NCBI GenBank assembly: GCA_026936335.1
Contig: JAPMXV010000014.1
Location: 1-64,000, forward strand
Origin: Mantamonas sphyraenae
Taxonomy: Eukaryota > CRuMs > Mantamonadidae
DNA length: 64,000 bases
Direction of reading: 5' to 3'
Position 1 is the stretch's first letter. Every line of letters starts with the position of its first letter. The translations under genes and the position numbers were made by a program. Below the pieces are notes generated by a model. The model made no database searches and was not told the DNA's origin. It was given only the letters and a program-made list of their open reading frames with translations. Shown piece by piece: positions 25,856-38,203 of this stretch.

Positions 25856-27124
25856 ATGTTTGTGCGCACAGCCCGCAAAAGCTCTCTCGCCACGGCCTCG
25901 CAGCAGACGCTGGCCGCTCGCACCATGAGCACCTCCAACAAGCCCCACGTGCTCATCAACGCCGACACCAAGGTCATTTGCCAAGGTACGCAATGATCCT
26001 CGCCTTCCGCCTGTCCTCCTGCGCCCGTATCCTGCCTGCGAGCCTGTTCTGACACGCGCCCCTCCCGAAAAAAATACTCACCGATCGTCATCCGCCGCAG
26101 GTCTCACGGGCAAGCAGGGCACCTTCCACACCCAGCAGGCCATTGAGTACGGCACCAAGATGGTTGGCGGCGTCTCCCCAAACAAGGGAGGCCAGGAGCA
26201 CCTCGGTCTGCCCATTTTCAACGACGTTCAGGAGGTACGCCCCACGGACCCCTCGCATTGCCCCCCTTCCTCTGCCTTTCGCACTCTCCCGCACGCTGGC
26301 CAGCTCCCTCATCCTTTTTGCTGCTTCCCCTCCACATCGTCCACTCACACTGTTTGTCCTTGTGTGTGCACGTGCCCCCTGCCTTGACCCTGTCTCTACC
26401 CCTCTCTCCGCAGGCAAAGGAGGCTACCCAGGCCGACGCCAGTGTCATCTACGTCCCCCCGCCCTTTGCTGCCGCCGCCATCATGGAGGCCATCGAGGCT
26501 GAGATCGGTCTGGTTGTGGCCATCACCGAGGGCATCCCGCAGCAGGACATGGTGCGTGTCAAGCACGCTCTGCGCGGCAGCAAGACCCGCCTCATTGGCC
26601 CCAACTGCCCGGGCATCATCAAGCCTGGCGAGTGCAAGATCGGCATCATGCCCGGCCACATCCACACCAAGGGCCGCATCGGCGTCGTGTCGCGCTCAGG
26701 CACCCTCACTTATGAGGCCGTCGCACAGACCACTGCCAACGGCCTCGGCCAGAGCACCTGTGTCGGTATCGGTGGTGACCCCTTCAACGGCACCAACTTT
26801 ATCGATTGCATCGACCTCTTCATCAACGACCCGCAGACAGAGGCCATTGTCATGATTGGCGAGATCGGTGGCAGCGCAGAGGAGGACGCCGCCCAGTTTA
26901 TTGCCGACAGCGGCACCGACAAGCCCGTCGTTGCCTTCATTGCCGGTCTCACTGCCCCGCCTGGCCGCCGCATGGGCCACGCCGGCGCCATCGTCGCAGG
27001 TGGCAAGGGTGGCGCCACCGACAAGATTGCCGCACTCAAGGAGGCTGGCGTCACCGTCTCTGAGAACCCGGCCAAGATTGGTGAGACCATGTACAAGGTC
27101 ATGGAGGAGCGTGGTATGCTGTGA
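25856..27124 (+). CDS. SUCLG1: Succinyl-CoA ligase subunit alpha, mitochondrial
   Basis: Exons 25856-25985, 26101-26234 and 26414-27124 give 324 aa. It is the TCA-cycle enzyme that makes ATP or GTP from succinyl-CoA. A basic presequence ([17 protein letters not shown]) precedes the CoA-binding fold ([26 protein letters not shown]). The phosphohistidine loop is [14 protein letters not shown] with His at about 277. Family signatures LIGPNCPG and GKGGATDK are present, as is the C-terminal MEERGML. Introns are phases 1 and 0, with GTACGC donors, and CTGACAC precedes the exon 2 acceptor. A CCCACAG just before the start codon could be the end of a 5'-leader intron. Confidence 0.97.
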
Positions 27125-27192
27125 TTGTGATGGCACAGCACCAACAAACAAATGAAGCAGACTTTGCCCCTTGGAATTCCATTTTCTCCCCT

Positions 27193-28136
27193 TCACTCCG
27201 TGTACAGTCCAAACACCATGGCTGTCATCCACATGGTTTGCTGCATGACCCATGTCCGTTCATACGCAGCCCGTCCACCATAGTGTGCACCCGAAAGCGC
27301 CCCAACCTCCCGTGTCAGCCTACTCGTCCCCAATACTCTTTCCCTGCACGCACGTCCACAACGCCACTTACGCTTTGGCCCGAGTAGGACGCCTGGCCGT
27401 CGGTTTCAGACATCCACAATGCGCGCGAGCTGACATTCAGACCCTGTCCCTCGATTGAACCGCACTGCACCTCCACCACCAGCTTGTATCGCTCGTATCC
27501 CTTGGCTGTATGAGCGTGTGCGTGTGCGTGTGCGTGTGTTTGTGTGTGCATGCACCCCATCATGTTGCCCATTCAACCGTGTGTCCCGTCCCCACGTCGT
27601 TTGCGGCTGTGTGAGTCTTGCAGGCCAACGCGCTCCAACGCTCGCCCCACGTCTTTTCGCCCTTCTGCGACCTCCTTGCACCACTCATGTGCCATATACA
27701 CCGCGCATAGGCTGCTCTGCATGCATGTGCACTTATTCCCAAAGTCCATTCTGTGTGGCAGGGCGCATTCCAGCACCTGCGAGCCTCCCTTTCCGGCAAA
27801 ACGGTAACCTCCCTGCACCACCCACCTTTCACGGCCTGCAGGATGTCGTTGGACACCTGCTGGATCAGCGACGGCGCCTCCTCTGGGTCATACTCCCTGT
27901 CGGCAATCGCTGCGTCCACATACTCGCTCACGATGCCCTCCACCGCGCTCGCGTTGAACCTGAAGGTGGCGTCAGTTGCGGCACTGCGCTCTCCCTTTGC
28001 CCCGCTCTCACTTGGCCCGAACCTACTCCTTGCCCTTCTTTGGCTCCATGATGTATGTGTTTTCGTACAATTGCTGCGGTACCACCGAGTCCGCATACGA
28101 GCTCGAGTCGCCAGCATCCGACGCCATGTCCGTCAT
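27193..28136 (-). CDS. DYNLT2B: Dynein light chain Tctex-type 2B (DYNLT2B / TCTEX1D2)
   Basis: Exons 28136-28027, 27959-27826, 27505-27372 and 27240-27193 give 141 aa, essentially the length of animal DYNLT2B. It is a light chain of the IFT dynein-2 motor, so its presence implies cilia or flagella. Key segments are LYENTYIMEP, SLIQQVSNDILQAVK, KGYERYKLVVEVQCGSIEGQG and SRALWM, ending MTAMVFGLYTE. All phases (2, 1, 0) agree. Donors are GTAGGT, GTGGGT and GTAAGT, and CTGAC motifs precede the acceptors of exons 2 and 4. The last exon encodes only 15 residues plus stop. It converges with SUCLG1, 68 bp apart. Confidence 0.93.
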
Positions 28137-28297
28137 CTCGCGCCCTTTCTGTTGTTGCCACCCTCGCACATGCCCCATGCTCTCCACACCGCACTGATTG
28201 ATCCGGCATCCCGTTCACCATGACCCCCTCTTCTCCATCCACCCTCCTTCCTGTCCCCATCTTCTCTCCACACATGCGCATCCCCATCCAGCGGAAC

Positions 28298-30487
28298 ATG
28301 ACCTCCAAAGTCTGGTTGATTGTGCTTGCAGCACTGTGCATGCTGGCCTCTGCGGCCCCCAGTGACGACGAAGAAGGTCTCTCCGACCTCGGTTCCGGTA
28401 TGTGACGTCTCCTTGCACTCTCTGCGCCTGTGTTTGGTGCACCAGGTCCTGCAGAGGGCAACCCGCTCACAATCCCCCTTTCCATGTGCCCCACAGACGT
28501 GGATGGTCTGTCCAGTGACGAAGACGACCTCGGCCTGTCCGACGACGAAGGCCTCGGCGGCAAGAAGGCCGCCAAGAAGGCCAAGGACGCCAGCGACGCC
28601 AGCGACGCCGACACCGACGTTTCGGATGACGACAACGTCGCCCCGTCCTCAAACAAGGCCTCCCCAAAGGCCGCCAAACCTGCCAAGGCCGCCAAGGCCG
28701 GTAGCAAGGGCAAGGCTGCCAAGAGCAAGAAGAGTGCCAAGAAGGCGGACCCTCTGGATGACCTCGGTGGTGAGTGGTCGCTTGCGCGGAATCCCCAAAA
28801 TGAGCTGTCGGCCCGTTAGCCGCGCCCTCTGCTCTAACCATCCCTCACACGTGTTGCACGCCGGCTTCGCTGTTGCCATGGCATACGCTCACACGACCAC
28901 AGGACTGAGCGACCTCTCGGACATTGAATCCGACGACGACGCTGCTGCCAAGGGCAAAAAGGCAAAGGCGGCCAGCAAGAAGGCTGCCAACAGCAAGGCC
29001 AAGTCGAAGGCCGGCAAGTCAAAGGGCAAAAAGGCCAAAGGAAAGGACCCTCTGGACCTTGGCGACCTCAGCGACCTCAGCGACGACGACGAAGCGCGTG
29101 GCAAGGGCAAAAAGGGTGCCAAAAAGAGCAAGAAGGCGAACAAGGCCAAGGCCAAGAAGCAGGCCCGACGACCAAGAAGGCTTCCAAGAAGGCTTCCAAG
29201 AAGGCTGCCAAGAAGGCTGTCAAGAAGGCTGCCAAGAAAGAAAAGGGCGGCAAGAAGAAGCGTGGCAACCTCAGTGACCTGTCCGACATGTCTGGCAACG
29301 AAAGCGAAGACGAGCGCAAGCTGCGTCAGGAGATTGAACGCGAAGAGGCCAAGGCCAAGAAACAACCCAAGAAACAAGCCAAAAAACAACCCAAGAAGCA
29401 ACCCAAGAAACAACCCAAGAAACAACCCAAGAAGAAGAAAGGAGCCAAGAAGCAGGCAAAGAAGAACAAGAAGGCACCGTCGTCGGATGACGATCTGCTG
29501 GGCGATCTCAACGCTCTGCGCGAGGACAACTCGTCGTCTGGGTCGGACGACGAGGATGCAAAGGCCACCTACGACGACGATGACGAGCCTGCGCCAAGCA
29601 AGAAGGAGAACAAGGCCAAACACAACAAGCTGCGCAACGACCTGAAGATGAACGAGTACGAGGACGAGCGCATGGGACAAAAGAGCACCTGGGCAGCTGC
29701 ACAGGCAAACGGAGGTGTGCAGTCCGCCGAGGGCGAACACAAGCACCCGTACGCTGGCACAATGCACGAGAACGAGTTTCATGTGTACACAGAGATGCAC
29801 CGTGCCCTGCACGACGCCTACCTGCGCGAGACCGACAACCGCAACATGGCCATCGAGATGGCACGTGCTTGGCACAACCACCGCGAAGAGTGGAACAGCC
29901 GCTCTCGCGACGCAGACGTCGAGGAGGACGACGCAGACGCAAACGCTCGCAAGGATGAGTACAAACGCCGCAAGTTCCGAGCCCTGCAGGAGCTCATGTT
30001 CAAGGCTGAGGAACTCAACAAGGTCCACGAGGGCACAGAGAGGAAACTGCACCAGCTCATGCAAGAAATGCTGAGCAGCAGCCGCATCGTCGCCGGCAAG
30101 GCCTTTGGTGACAACCAACCGGCCGAACCCGCAGCTCCCTCCTCCAAGGCCAAACCGACTCCTGCCGCACCCAAGGCCACTCCAAAGCCCACCGCACGCA
30201 AGTCTGCAGCCGATCCCAACGCCCCCGAGCTCAGCGACATGGACGACGACGACGACTGGATGCGCAAGGCCGAAGAGGCCGCCGAACGCGCAGCCGCAGA
30301 ACTCCACAACCTCTCCATGAAGGCCGCCCCCAACGCCATGCCCTCCAAGAAGGCCTCCAAGAAAGCCTCCAAGAAGGCATCCAAGAAGAGCAAGGCCAAG
30401 GCCAAGAACAACAAGAAGGCCCCCAAGGCCACCCCTGCTGCCGCAAGGACTGCTGCACAAGACACCAACACCCAAAAGAAGAACTGA
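28298..30487 (+). CDS. Secreted Lys/Asp/Ser-rich repeat protein
   Basis: Exons 28298-28397, 28497-28769 and 28903-30487 give about 652 aa. A clear signal peptide (KVWLIVLAALCMLASAAP) is followed by alternating acidic LSDL/SDDE blocks and Lys-Ala/Lys-Gln repeats (KKAAKKAK, KKASKKAS, KKQPKKQP). A more ordered stretch (HENEFHVYTEMHRALHDAYLR, then charged helices) precedes a final KKASKKASKK tail. In-frame ATGs at 28220 and 28274 could extend the N-terminus. A -1 break lies on CCC at 29164-29166; adding one C gives 653 whole codons. Composition recalls polycation/polyanion matrix proteins, but a nuclear H1-like protein with a false signal peptide cannot be excluded. No family is recognised. Confidence 0.75.
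29357..29440. repeat. Coding 12-bp minisatellite (KKQP units)
   Basis: About seven imperfect copies of AAGAAACAACCC, encoding Lys-Lys-Gln-Pro, lie inside the Lys-rich secreted protein. Length polymorphism by replication slippage is likely. Confidence 0.85.
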
Positions 30488-30604
30488 TGTGTTCGTCCCC
30501 TCCTCTCTGCTGCCACCAACATGCACCTCTCCCTCTCTCCCTTTGCACGTGTCTCGCCCTTTCCGTCTGTCCGTCCGCACCTTTGGCCAGCACATTCGAA
30601 AAGC

Positions 30605-31002
30605 ATGGGAGGAGTGAAGCGCTTTGCATACCCGAAGCATGTGTGGTCGCCTGCTGGCGGCTGGTGGGCACACAACAGCAACTGGCCCATCAACACCGTC
30701 GTCGCCGCAGGAGCGATTGCTGGTGTCGCCTACACCATCGCAGAGTACAGTGATGCTCATTCGGTGCGTTGCATATCTGTCCATACACGCTTGCATCCAT
30801 ATCCACCTGTCTGCGAGGACATGGGAAGCCCTTTACGTCCAAGCAAACGTCGCCAAAGGTCAAGAGGGCGCGGAACCCGCCGTCGCCGTTTCTTCCCACG
30901 CCCTCCATACTCACAAAGCAGGCTGCGCATACGCCCCGGCCCCCTCCACACAGACCCGCCTTTCGGAAATCCAGGGCCTCGGCATCTCCACAGACGGCGT
31001 GA
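30605..31002 (+). CDS. Small single-TM protein with SPAGGWW motif
   Basis: Exon 1 (30605-30763) encodes MGGVKRFAYPKHVWSPAGGWW, then an Asn-rich turn and one hydrophobic helix (INTVVAAGAIAGVAYTIAEY). Donor GTGCGT follows in phase 0. A possible exon 2 (30859-31002) gives a Pro/Arg-rich tail beginning VKRARNPPSP and 100 aa in total, but its acceptor is AAAG and no CTGAC branch motif is seen. Small mitochondrial inner-membrane proteins with a similar SPAGGWW-plus-helix layout exist in other eukaryotes. That link is from memory and tentative. Confidence 0.55.
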
Positions 31003-31136
31003 CGTCCAACTCGAGCGGACAGTGAGGCGTGAGGGCACGCCAAGCCGCGACAGAAATGCAACCCCTTCCCCAACAACGACTCCATTGGCAACACACAACA
31101 CCCAGTGAATGGTCACGTGCAAGCACACTACGGGGT

Positions 31137-32281
31137 TTACTTGTCCTTCTTGCCCTCCTTCATCGTCTTTTCGTGCTTGGCAATGGCCTTCTGGCGCACC
31201 TTCTTGTTGGTGTTGAGCACCTGCGGCAGCAAGTAGCTCGTCGGCAGCGACGTCAGGATGTTCCAGATCATCTCGTGGCTCCAGTACGGGCTGCTGGACG
31301 CATACAGGCCCAGCTGGCGCACTGCTGCCTTGGCGTACACCTGCGGCTTGATCGTGTCGAACGACGTGTACTTCTTGCCACTGAGCTTGCTCACCACAAA
31401 GTACGGCTTCTCACTGCCCACAAAAATGCCGTGCTCAGCGTACTCTTGGTTCAAGGCTCGCGAGAACGTGTCAATGTATGCCTTGCACGCGCTGTACTCG
31501 GCCAGCAGCGGCGTCGGCATGTACCCGCCGCTCACGGACGCCATGTTCACAATGGCTCCCTTTTGGCTGCCCCCCACGTCATGTGCCAAGCATTGCCGTC
31601 GTGTCAGCCTTGTCCCCTCCTTCCTGCATGCCACTGCATGTCTTTTGACGTCATACACGAAAAAAAACCACCCCCTTCGCATGCGCGTCGGCCCACGTGT
31701 CACAACCTTCTCCCCCACACTTACCGGTCCATCATCTGCGGCAGCACCGCGTAGCACATGCGCGTTGTGCTCGTCACGTTCATGGAAATCAGATGCTTCA
31801 CCTCTTCCAGGCTCATCTGGTCCAGGCGTTCCGGCCACTTGTGCGAAGCGCCCACGTTGTTCACCAGCACGCCCACCTCCAGCGCCTTCATCGCCTCGGC
31901 AATCGCCTCGTACTCCTCGTCACCAGCTGTGGAAAAGTCCACTGCCAGCGTCTGCGTGTCCACCTTGTACTGTTCCTTGATCGCCTCTGCCACCTCGTCC
32001 AGCTTCGACTGAGTGCGCGAAATCAGCAGCACGTTCATCTGCTTCTTGGCCAGCTCCATTGCGTACGCACGCCCAATCCCGTCCGTCGCACCCGTCACCA
32101 CAGCCCACTTGCCAAACCGACGCGGCGACCCTGCGCTGTACACAAAGTGGCGCCAGAAGAAGCCCAGCACGCCCACGCCCAGCTTCACCAAGCTGAACAG
32201 GCCCATCAGCAGCAGCGGCGCAAGAACAACCACCTTGGTGATTGGTTCAATCTCATCCAGCTTTGCCAGCACAACGTCCAT
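31137..32281 (-). CDS. Very-long-chain 3-oxoacyl-CoA reductase (HSD17B12/KAR type)
   Basis: Exons 32281-31725 and 31566-31137 (phase 2; donor GTAAGT, branch CTGACAC) give 328 aa. It is an ER short-chain dehydrogenase, reducing 3-ketoacyl-CoA in fatty-acid elongation. An N-terminal membrane helix (TKVVVLAPLLLMGLFSLV) precedes NADP-binding TGATDGIGRA (about 63-72), NNVG, catalytic Ser (about 196-198) and YSACK (Tyr210, Lys214). The C-terminus is KKDK, which fits the KKxx ER-retrieval signal. The catalytic set is complete. Distinguishing elongase reductase from 17-beta-hydroxysteroid dehydrogenase activity is not possible from sequence. Confidence 0.9.
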
Positions 32282-32502
32282 CTTGTTTCCCGTTGGTTTG
32301 TTTCGGTGGGTCCCACAACGCGCATCCGCACAGCACACCCTCAACATGCCACGCTGTGCGGTGCACACGCATCTCCATCCCTTTGCCCACATCCCCTTCC
32401 CAATTGCATCCCTCCCAACCCATGTCCCTTGTCCTCTCTCCTCTCGACAGTCATCAAAACCAACCCCAAACCAACCCAAAACAAACAAGTGGCCTTCACG
32501 GC

Positions 32503-35500
32503 ATGTCTTTGCGCAAGGCTGCCGCATCCAAGCGCTCGGGCAAGCCGCATCGTCGGCGCAGGCGCAAGGAGCCGCGTGCCAAAGTCTTGCGGCGCTTGGT
32601 CAGCCTGCAGCAGCTGGCCCTCAAATCCCTAACGGACAGCCTGCAAGACTTGGACGACATGGAGGCGGAGAGCATCCGTGAGCGCTCGAACCAAAAGGTC
32701 TTGCTCCAACTCCATGCATACATGGTGGCACATGATGCCCTGGACCTGCATGCCATCAATGCACTCATCAGCTGCGGCCTCACCACTCTCTCCCTGGCCC
32801 ATTTGCCCAGCTCCCACAACCCAGACCCAGACACCTTTAGCGTGGTGGCCAACCCTACCTTTGGCCATCTCACCGAGCTGGACATCAGTGCGCCCAACAT
32901 GCACTGGTCCAATGACCACCTCACCAAGCTCAAGCCGCTCAAACACCTCGACACCCTGCGCGCAAACAACTGCCTTTTGGACCCGGGTTTCCTCGACATC
33001 CTGCCCGTGTGCCTCCTCCACCTCCACCTCAGCCGCGTCCAAACTGTCAACACTGCCGAACTCGTCGCCCTCAAGTCCTTCCGGCGCCTGCAAACCCTGA
33101 ACATAAGCAACTGCCTGCAAGTCGACAACGGAACCCTCGACCAGCTCGCCCCTGCCTTTCGCACCCTCACCGACCTCGACCTCTCCTGGTGTGTCCGCGT
33201 CACCGATGCCGCCATCGACAACCTCACGCGTCTCACCACCCTCCGTAGCCTCAATGTCGAGAGCACGGGCCTGTCGTCCGAAAGCACCCAGGCCTTGTGT
33301 TCCCTGCCCAGCCTGCGCTCCCTCAACCTCAGCATGATCAACAACCATCCCAGCAGCAACCCATTCCAGCACATTGCTTCTCTCACCGGCCTCCGCTCCC
33401 TCGACCTCAAGCACTGCCGCGTCACCGACTCCTGTGCAGGCTCGGCCCTCAACACCCTCACCTCCCTCCAGACGCTGCACCTCAACGACAACCGTATCAC
33501 CCCGGCCATCAAGACCCAAGTCGATTGGAGTGTGTTTGGCACCTCGCTGCACACCCTGCACCTTGCTGGCAACCCGCTCGTCGGTTCCGACGAAAACTCC
33601 CTCGCCTTTCTGGCTTGGCTGGAGAACCTCACCGACCTTGACCTGTCCGACTGTGGTTTGCACGACACCTCCACTCCACACATCTCTGCGCTGACCAGCC
33701 TGCGCACCCTCAGTCTCCAACACAACGAATTCACAGACGACAGCGTGAAGCTTTTGTCCTCCTCCCCCGTGTGCTACTCTGTGCACCACCTGCGCGTCAA
33801 TGTCGGCGACCGAGGTGTGGCTGCCCTCCACGAGTGGTCTTTGCTGCGTCGCCTGCACATTCAACCACACCCGGTCGAACACAAGGACCAGATCACCACC
33901 TTGAAGGCTTTGGTGCGCATCCCATGCCTTAGCCACATCACCCTAGAGTCGGTTCAACTTGACGCCGCCATTGCTTCCGAGTTGGCGCCCCTGCCCCATT
34001 TGCAATCCCTCATGCTGCTTCGATGCACCGTGGACAACGACACCTCGGGTGACATCGATCTCACCGACACCACCGGTCCCCTCCAGCTCTTCAAGTCCAT
34101 CCCCGGGTTTGAAAACGTAAAGCTGGATCAACAGAACACCAAGCCCAAGTTTTCATACAAGATGAAGGCCGCCGTCAAGAACATCAAGGCCGCCTTGGCC
34201 TTTCAAGGCTCATCTAGCTCCAACTTGAACGTTCCTGGCTCATCTGGAAGGAAGTCACGTGGCCAGCGACGCATGAGCACAGGCTTGCTCAAAGTCAACA
34301 TGGATGGCAGCCTGGAAACCTCGCCGACTGCGTCGCCCACGTCCACTGCACACGCGTCACCTACCAGGCTATCGGCCGTATCACCCACCAGCAGTGGGTT
34401 GCGCCCACGCAGCAACAGCCGCGACAAGTCACCATTGGCCGGGCGTACATTGGGGCAGCCTCGCGGGAGGTCGCGACGCCGCTCCATCTCCAATTTCGAC
34501 CAAACGACAACGCGCTCGATCCTGGAGCTGATGAATGCGACGGGGATCAACACAGAGGATGCACACGTGGAAGACAACGCCATCATGGTGTCTGTGAGCA
34601 CAGAGGTTGACTCACCCACCTTGTCGGGCAGCCCACGGCTGAGGCGACGCGGCAGTGACTCACGACGCAGATCGTCCAGTATCGGTCTGGATGCAATCCG
34701 CGAGCTGGAACGAGAACTGGCTGGGGAAGAACAGAACGAATCAACGACAGAAGCGGAGGACGCGCAGGAGGCATTGGAGAAAGATGACGTGCTCGAGCCA
34801 CTGCCGAACCAAGACTCGCAGGGCATGACAGAGGACCGGGAATTTGCAGACAGCGTACGGCAAGAAATGCGTCCTGTACGTGAACGGTTCCGTGTGGGAT
34901 CCACCGACCTGTTTGAGACGGTAGTGCCGATGGGCATCTCGCCGTCGAACTCGCCATGGAAGGACCTGGAAACGAGCATTGAAGATCACATCGTGGTGGC
35001 TGTGTCCTCGCCGCCTGCGACGCCGCGTGGTGAAAGAAGCAGAGAAGATGGAGATGATGGCAAGGAAGAGAGCGATGCCTCGGAGCTGACGCTGGAACAG
35101 GCGTCAGAAGGGAGCATCAAGGAGAGCGACAAGAGGAAACGCGGCAAGCGAGGCAAGTCTGCGCGACGGAGCAGGTCGCGCATGTCGTCGTCACGAGGCT
35201 CGTCACGCAATTCCAGCACACCAACAAGTGGGCGCAGGTCACAAGGAGGCTCGAAGCGGCGCCTGCGCATGAACAGCAATCTGAGCGCATTGTCCGCCCC
35301 GACGGCGAGCTCACGCGCGCGCTCCAAGACAATGGGAGGACGCACGCCCATGCCTATTGAGGAGGAAGAAGCCGCAGATGATGAAAGACGGGCACAGGCG
35401 CCTGTGCGCACTCGCTCGGGGAAGGTGCCGGCAGCGAGAGATCTCGCGCTGAATCGCGTGAAGCAGGGCAGTGCACTGGACAGACGGCGCATCCAGTCGA

Positions 35501-38186
35501 TGGGCAACATGTCGAGTATTGCACGAAAGGCGCGTACAGTGAAGATAGCAGAAGACTCGATTGCAGAAGAGGGTGAAGACGAGGGTGAGAGCAAGGCACA
35601 GGATGACCCTTCAGAGAAGAAGAAGAAGGAGGAAGAGGACAAAGCAGAGGTTGAACAAAAGAAGAAGAGTGTGAAGGAAGTACGTGTGGTGCACACAACG
35701 CTAGCTCAACAGCGTGGAAGCGAGTCCCCTGTGCGGAAACCGGTGACGACGACAACCCCGGGATCTCGGTTTGCCAGCCTGCTTGCAGAGAAGGAACGGG
35801 AGAACGAACGACAGCGTATGGCCGAAGAACAGCGCCAGCAGGCGCTGCGCAAGGCTCGCGAGCGTGCGATGGAGGAGCAAAGACGCATGGAAAGGGAGCA
35901 GGAAGAGGAAGAGGAACGGAAACGGGCGGAAGAGGCTGCACAGAAGGAGAAAGAGGAGAAGGAGAAGGAAAAACTGCAAAAGAAACGGTTGAGACGCAAC
36001 CGCAGTGGCACACGGTCCAAGTCGACCATGTCTGTTGGACTGGGCAGGCGAGTGTTAAGCCGCAACAAGAGCGGACGCATGACGTCGACGCCAACGCCGG
36101 AGCAAAAGCGCGGCACTTCTGGAGATGCAGAGGATGAGAAAACGTCTGCAACAGCTGCCCAAGTGAAAGCCATGGAGAACAAGCTGGCAAGGACCTACAG
36201 CGGGGGCCTGATGGAAGCAAAGCAGAACATTGCGCTGCGTATGAACACGCGCAGCCTGCGCAACGAGAACGCGACACGCAGTGCATCGACGGGCTTGCTG
36301 AAGCTGGGCAACCTGGGCAGTGGGATGCAGAGCCGTGCGGCGAGTCCACTTCGCACGGGCTCACCAGCTGGCTCTCACAGGCGTCTGTCGAATCACCACA
36401 GCTCGGACGACGTACGCATTGCCAGATCGCCCATGTCCGTACGGGCAGCCGGTGGAGTGTTTGACAGGAGTGAAAGCCTGCCCTCAGACGACAGTCGGGG
36501 TGCAGGTGGACTGATCGACCAGGCAGACGTGGAACATGGGGAGGAACTGCTACACGCAGCAAGCACCAAAAGCGAATCGTCAGATGGAGACGGAAAGAAG
36601 CGCGAAGACCTCAGTTCCACTCCAGACAGCCATGTGCAGAGTGAAACCAGCCCAAAGCGATTGTTGCGCAGTGATTCGGGCACGGGACCCATGCTTGTGC
36701 GGCTGCCTCGTGTGAGGATGCCATCCATGGACGAAGACCGTATGTCGACACAGTCGGACGACACGGTGGTGACCACGGTGCACATGTCCAGCGACGGTGA
36801 GGACGACGGGGACGAGCTTCGCTCCAATGACTCACCAGCCTCGGTGATCATTCGCGACGACTCTGTCCAGGATAGACCAGAAGCCGACATTGTCCATGTC
36901 CCCACTACGTTGCCTGACGCGAACGAAGAGCCGGAGAAGCAGGAGAGGGAGACGAGCATGGACAACGATGGGGATGGCGCCGAAAACAGGCACAGGAGGA
37001 CAACAACGAGAGTGAAGAGCCATCCCAGAGTGTACAAAAGGTTGCCAACGGCGAAGCAGCGTCCATTGAAGAAGCGAACGCGAATGACGATACCAAGGAG
37101 ACGCCGCCTGCCACAGCAGACAAAGAAGCGCAAGAACAGCGACCCGGAGCCCCAACGACCCAGGAAGGTTCCACGGACGACATCGACAATTCTGCGGAGC
37201 AAAAGGAAGCAACGAGCACACAAAAGTCACGGGAGAAACCTGTGTTGAGTGTGGATGTGCAGGTGACGAAACAGCCGACGGTTCCTCACTCACCGCCAAA
37301 AGGGACGCCCAACCGTTCGCCGCGTGCTGCACGAGCAGTGCCAAAGCGACGTATCAAGTCCAAAGGCCTGCTGTTGGCGACGCCCGAAGGTCGCAGCATT
37401 CGCGTGCGTACAAAGACGCCGCCTGAGAAGATGTTTGCATCAGTGTCGCCCAAGTCGGAGAAGCGCGACGTGTTTCTGAAATCGCTGGACGAACTGGACA
37501 TGGAAGAGAAGGAAGAGCGGGCCAAGCAAGCTCTGTTGGAGCAAGACATGCAAGTATCGCAACGGCAGCAGGAGATGCGGGAACAGATCGCCCAGCAGGA
37601 CGAACGGGCACTGCAGCAACGGCGCATGGAACTGTCTCTGAAGCAAGCAGATGTAGAGTCACACATGCACGTGGAAGCAAAGACCGACGTGCATCAAACA
37701 CAGCAGACGGTGGGACGAGGAGACGGGCAGGAGGAGAGGGAAGCGCAGATGCAACCGACGATTGCTGTCAGCGTGTCTGTACGTGGCAAAAAGGCACCCA
37801 TGGCGCAGAGCGGAGGTGGCAGTGGCAGTGGTGGCAGCAGCAGCAGTGCGTCCGCACAGAAGCATCTGGACGAGCAACACAAGTACCGGCGCGTGATGTT
37901 GCCGGCACAGCGCGGCCTGACGTTTCTGCAGCAGCCCCCGCCACTGAAAGACGACATGGAGGCCATGGGAGTGTCATCACAGGTGTTGGCACTGTTGGAC
38001 AAGCTGAAGGAGCCTGTACGACCGCCACGGTCGCTGGAGAAGATGAAAAAGATGCAACGGGCGACAACGGAAGCCATGAACCGCAGCATGGGTGCAAAGG
38101 GCAACGATACCAGCCCCGAGATTGACTGGGAGGCGTTGCAGGCCAAGCGTGCGGCCAAGACGACTGGAAGGCGACTTGCACTGTGA
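32503..38186 (+). CDS. Giant leucine-rich-repeat protein with long charged coiled-coil tail
   Basis: About 1894 aa. A basic start (GKPHRRRRRKEPRAK) and a helical region lead into about 14 LRRs (residues about 90-520), for example LTDLDLSWCVRVTDAAIDNL and LRSLDLKHCRVTD, the cysteine-type/AMN1-like flavour. The rest is Ser/Arg/Glu-rich with many RS and SP sites, a coiled coil (AEKERENERQRMAEEQRQQA) near residue 1100, and a conserved-looking end containing HKYRRVMLPAQRGLTFLQQ. A -1 frame break sits on A4 at 36983-36986: inserting one A turns ENRHRR into EKQAQEDNNESEE and joins smoothly to the final 315 residues. It is probably a scaffold; function is unknown. The start could be the upstream ATG at 32422. 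Confidence 0.82.
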
Positions 38187-38203
38187 GTTGGGGTGACGGC
38201 GAA

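Noticed and set aside
28889-30796. 635-residue Leu-rich hydrophobic minus frame
   Set aside because: It is the reverse complement of Lys-rich AAG codons (read as CTT/Leu), giving a false membrane protein.
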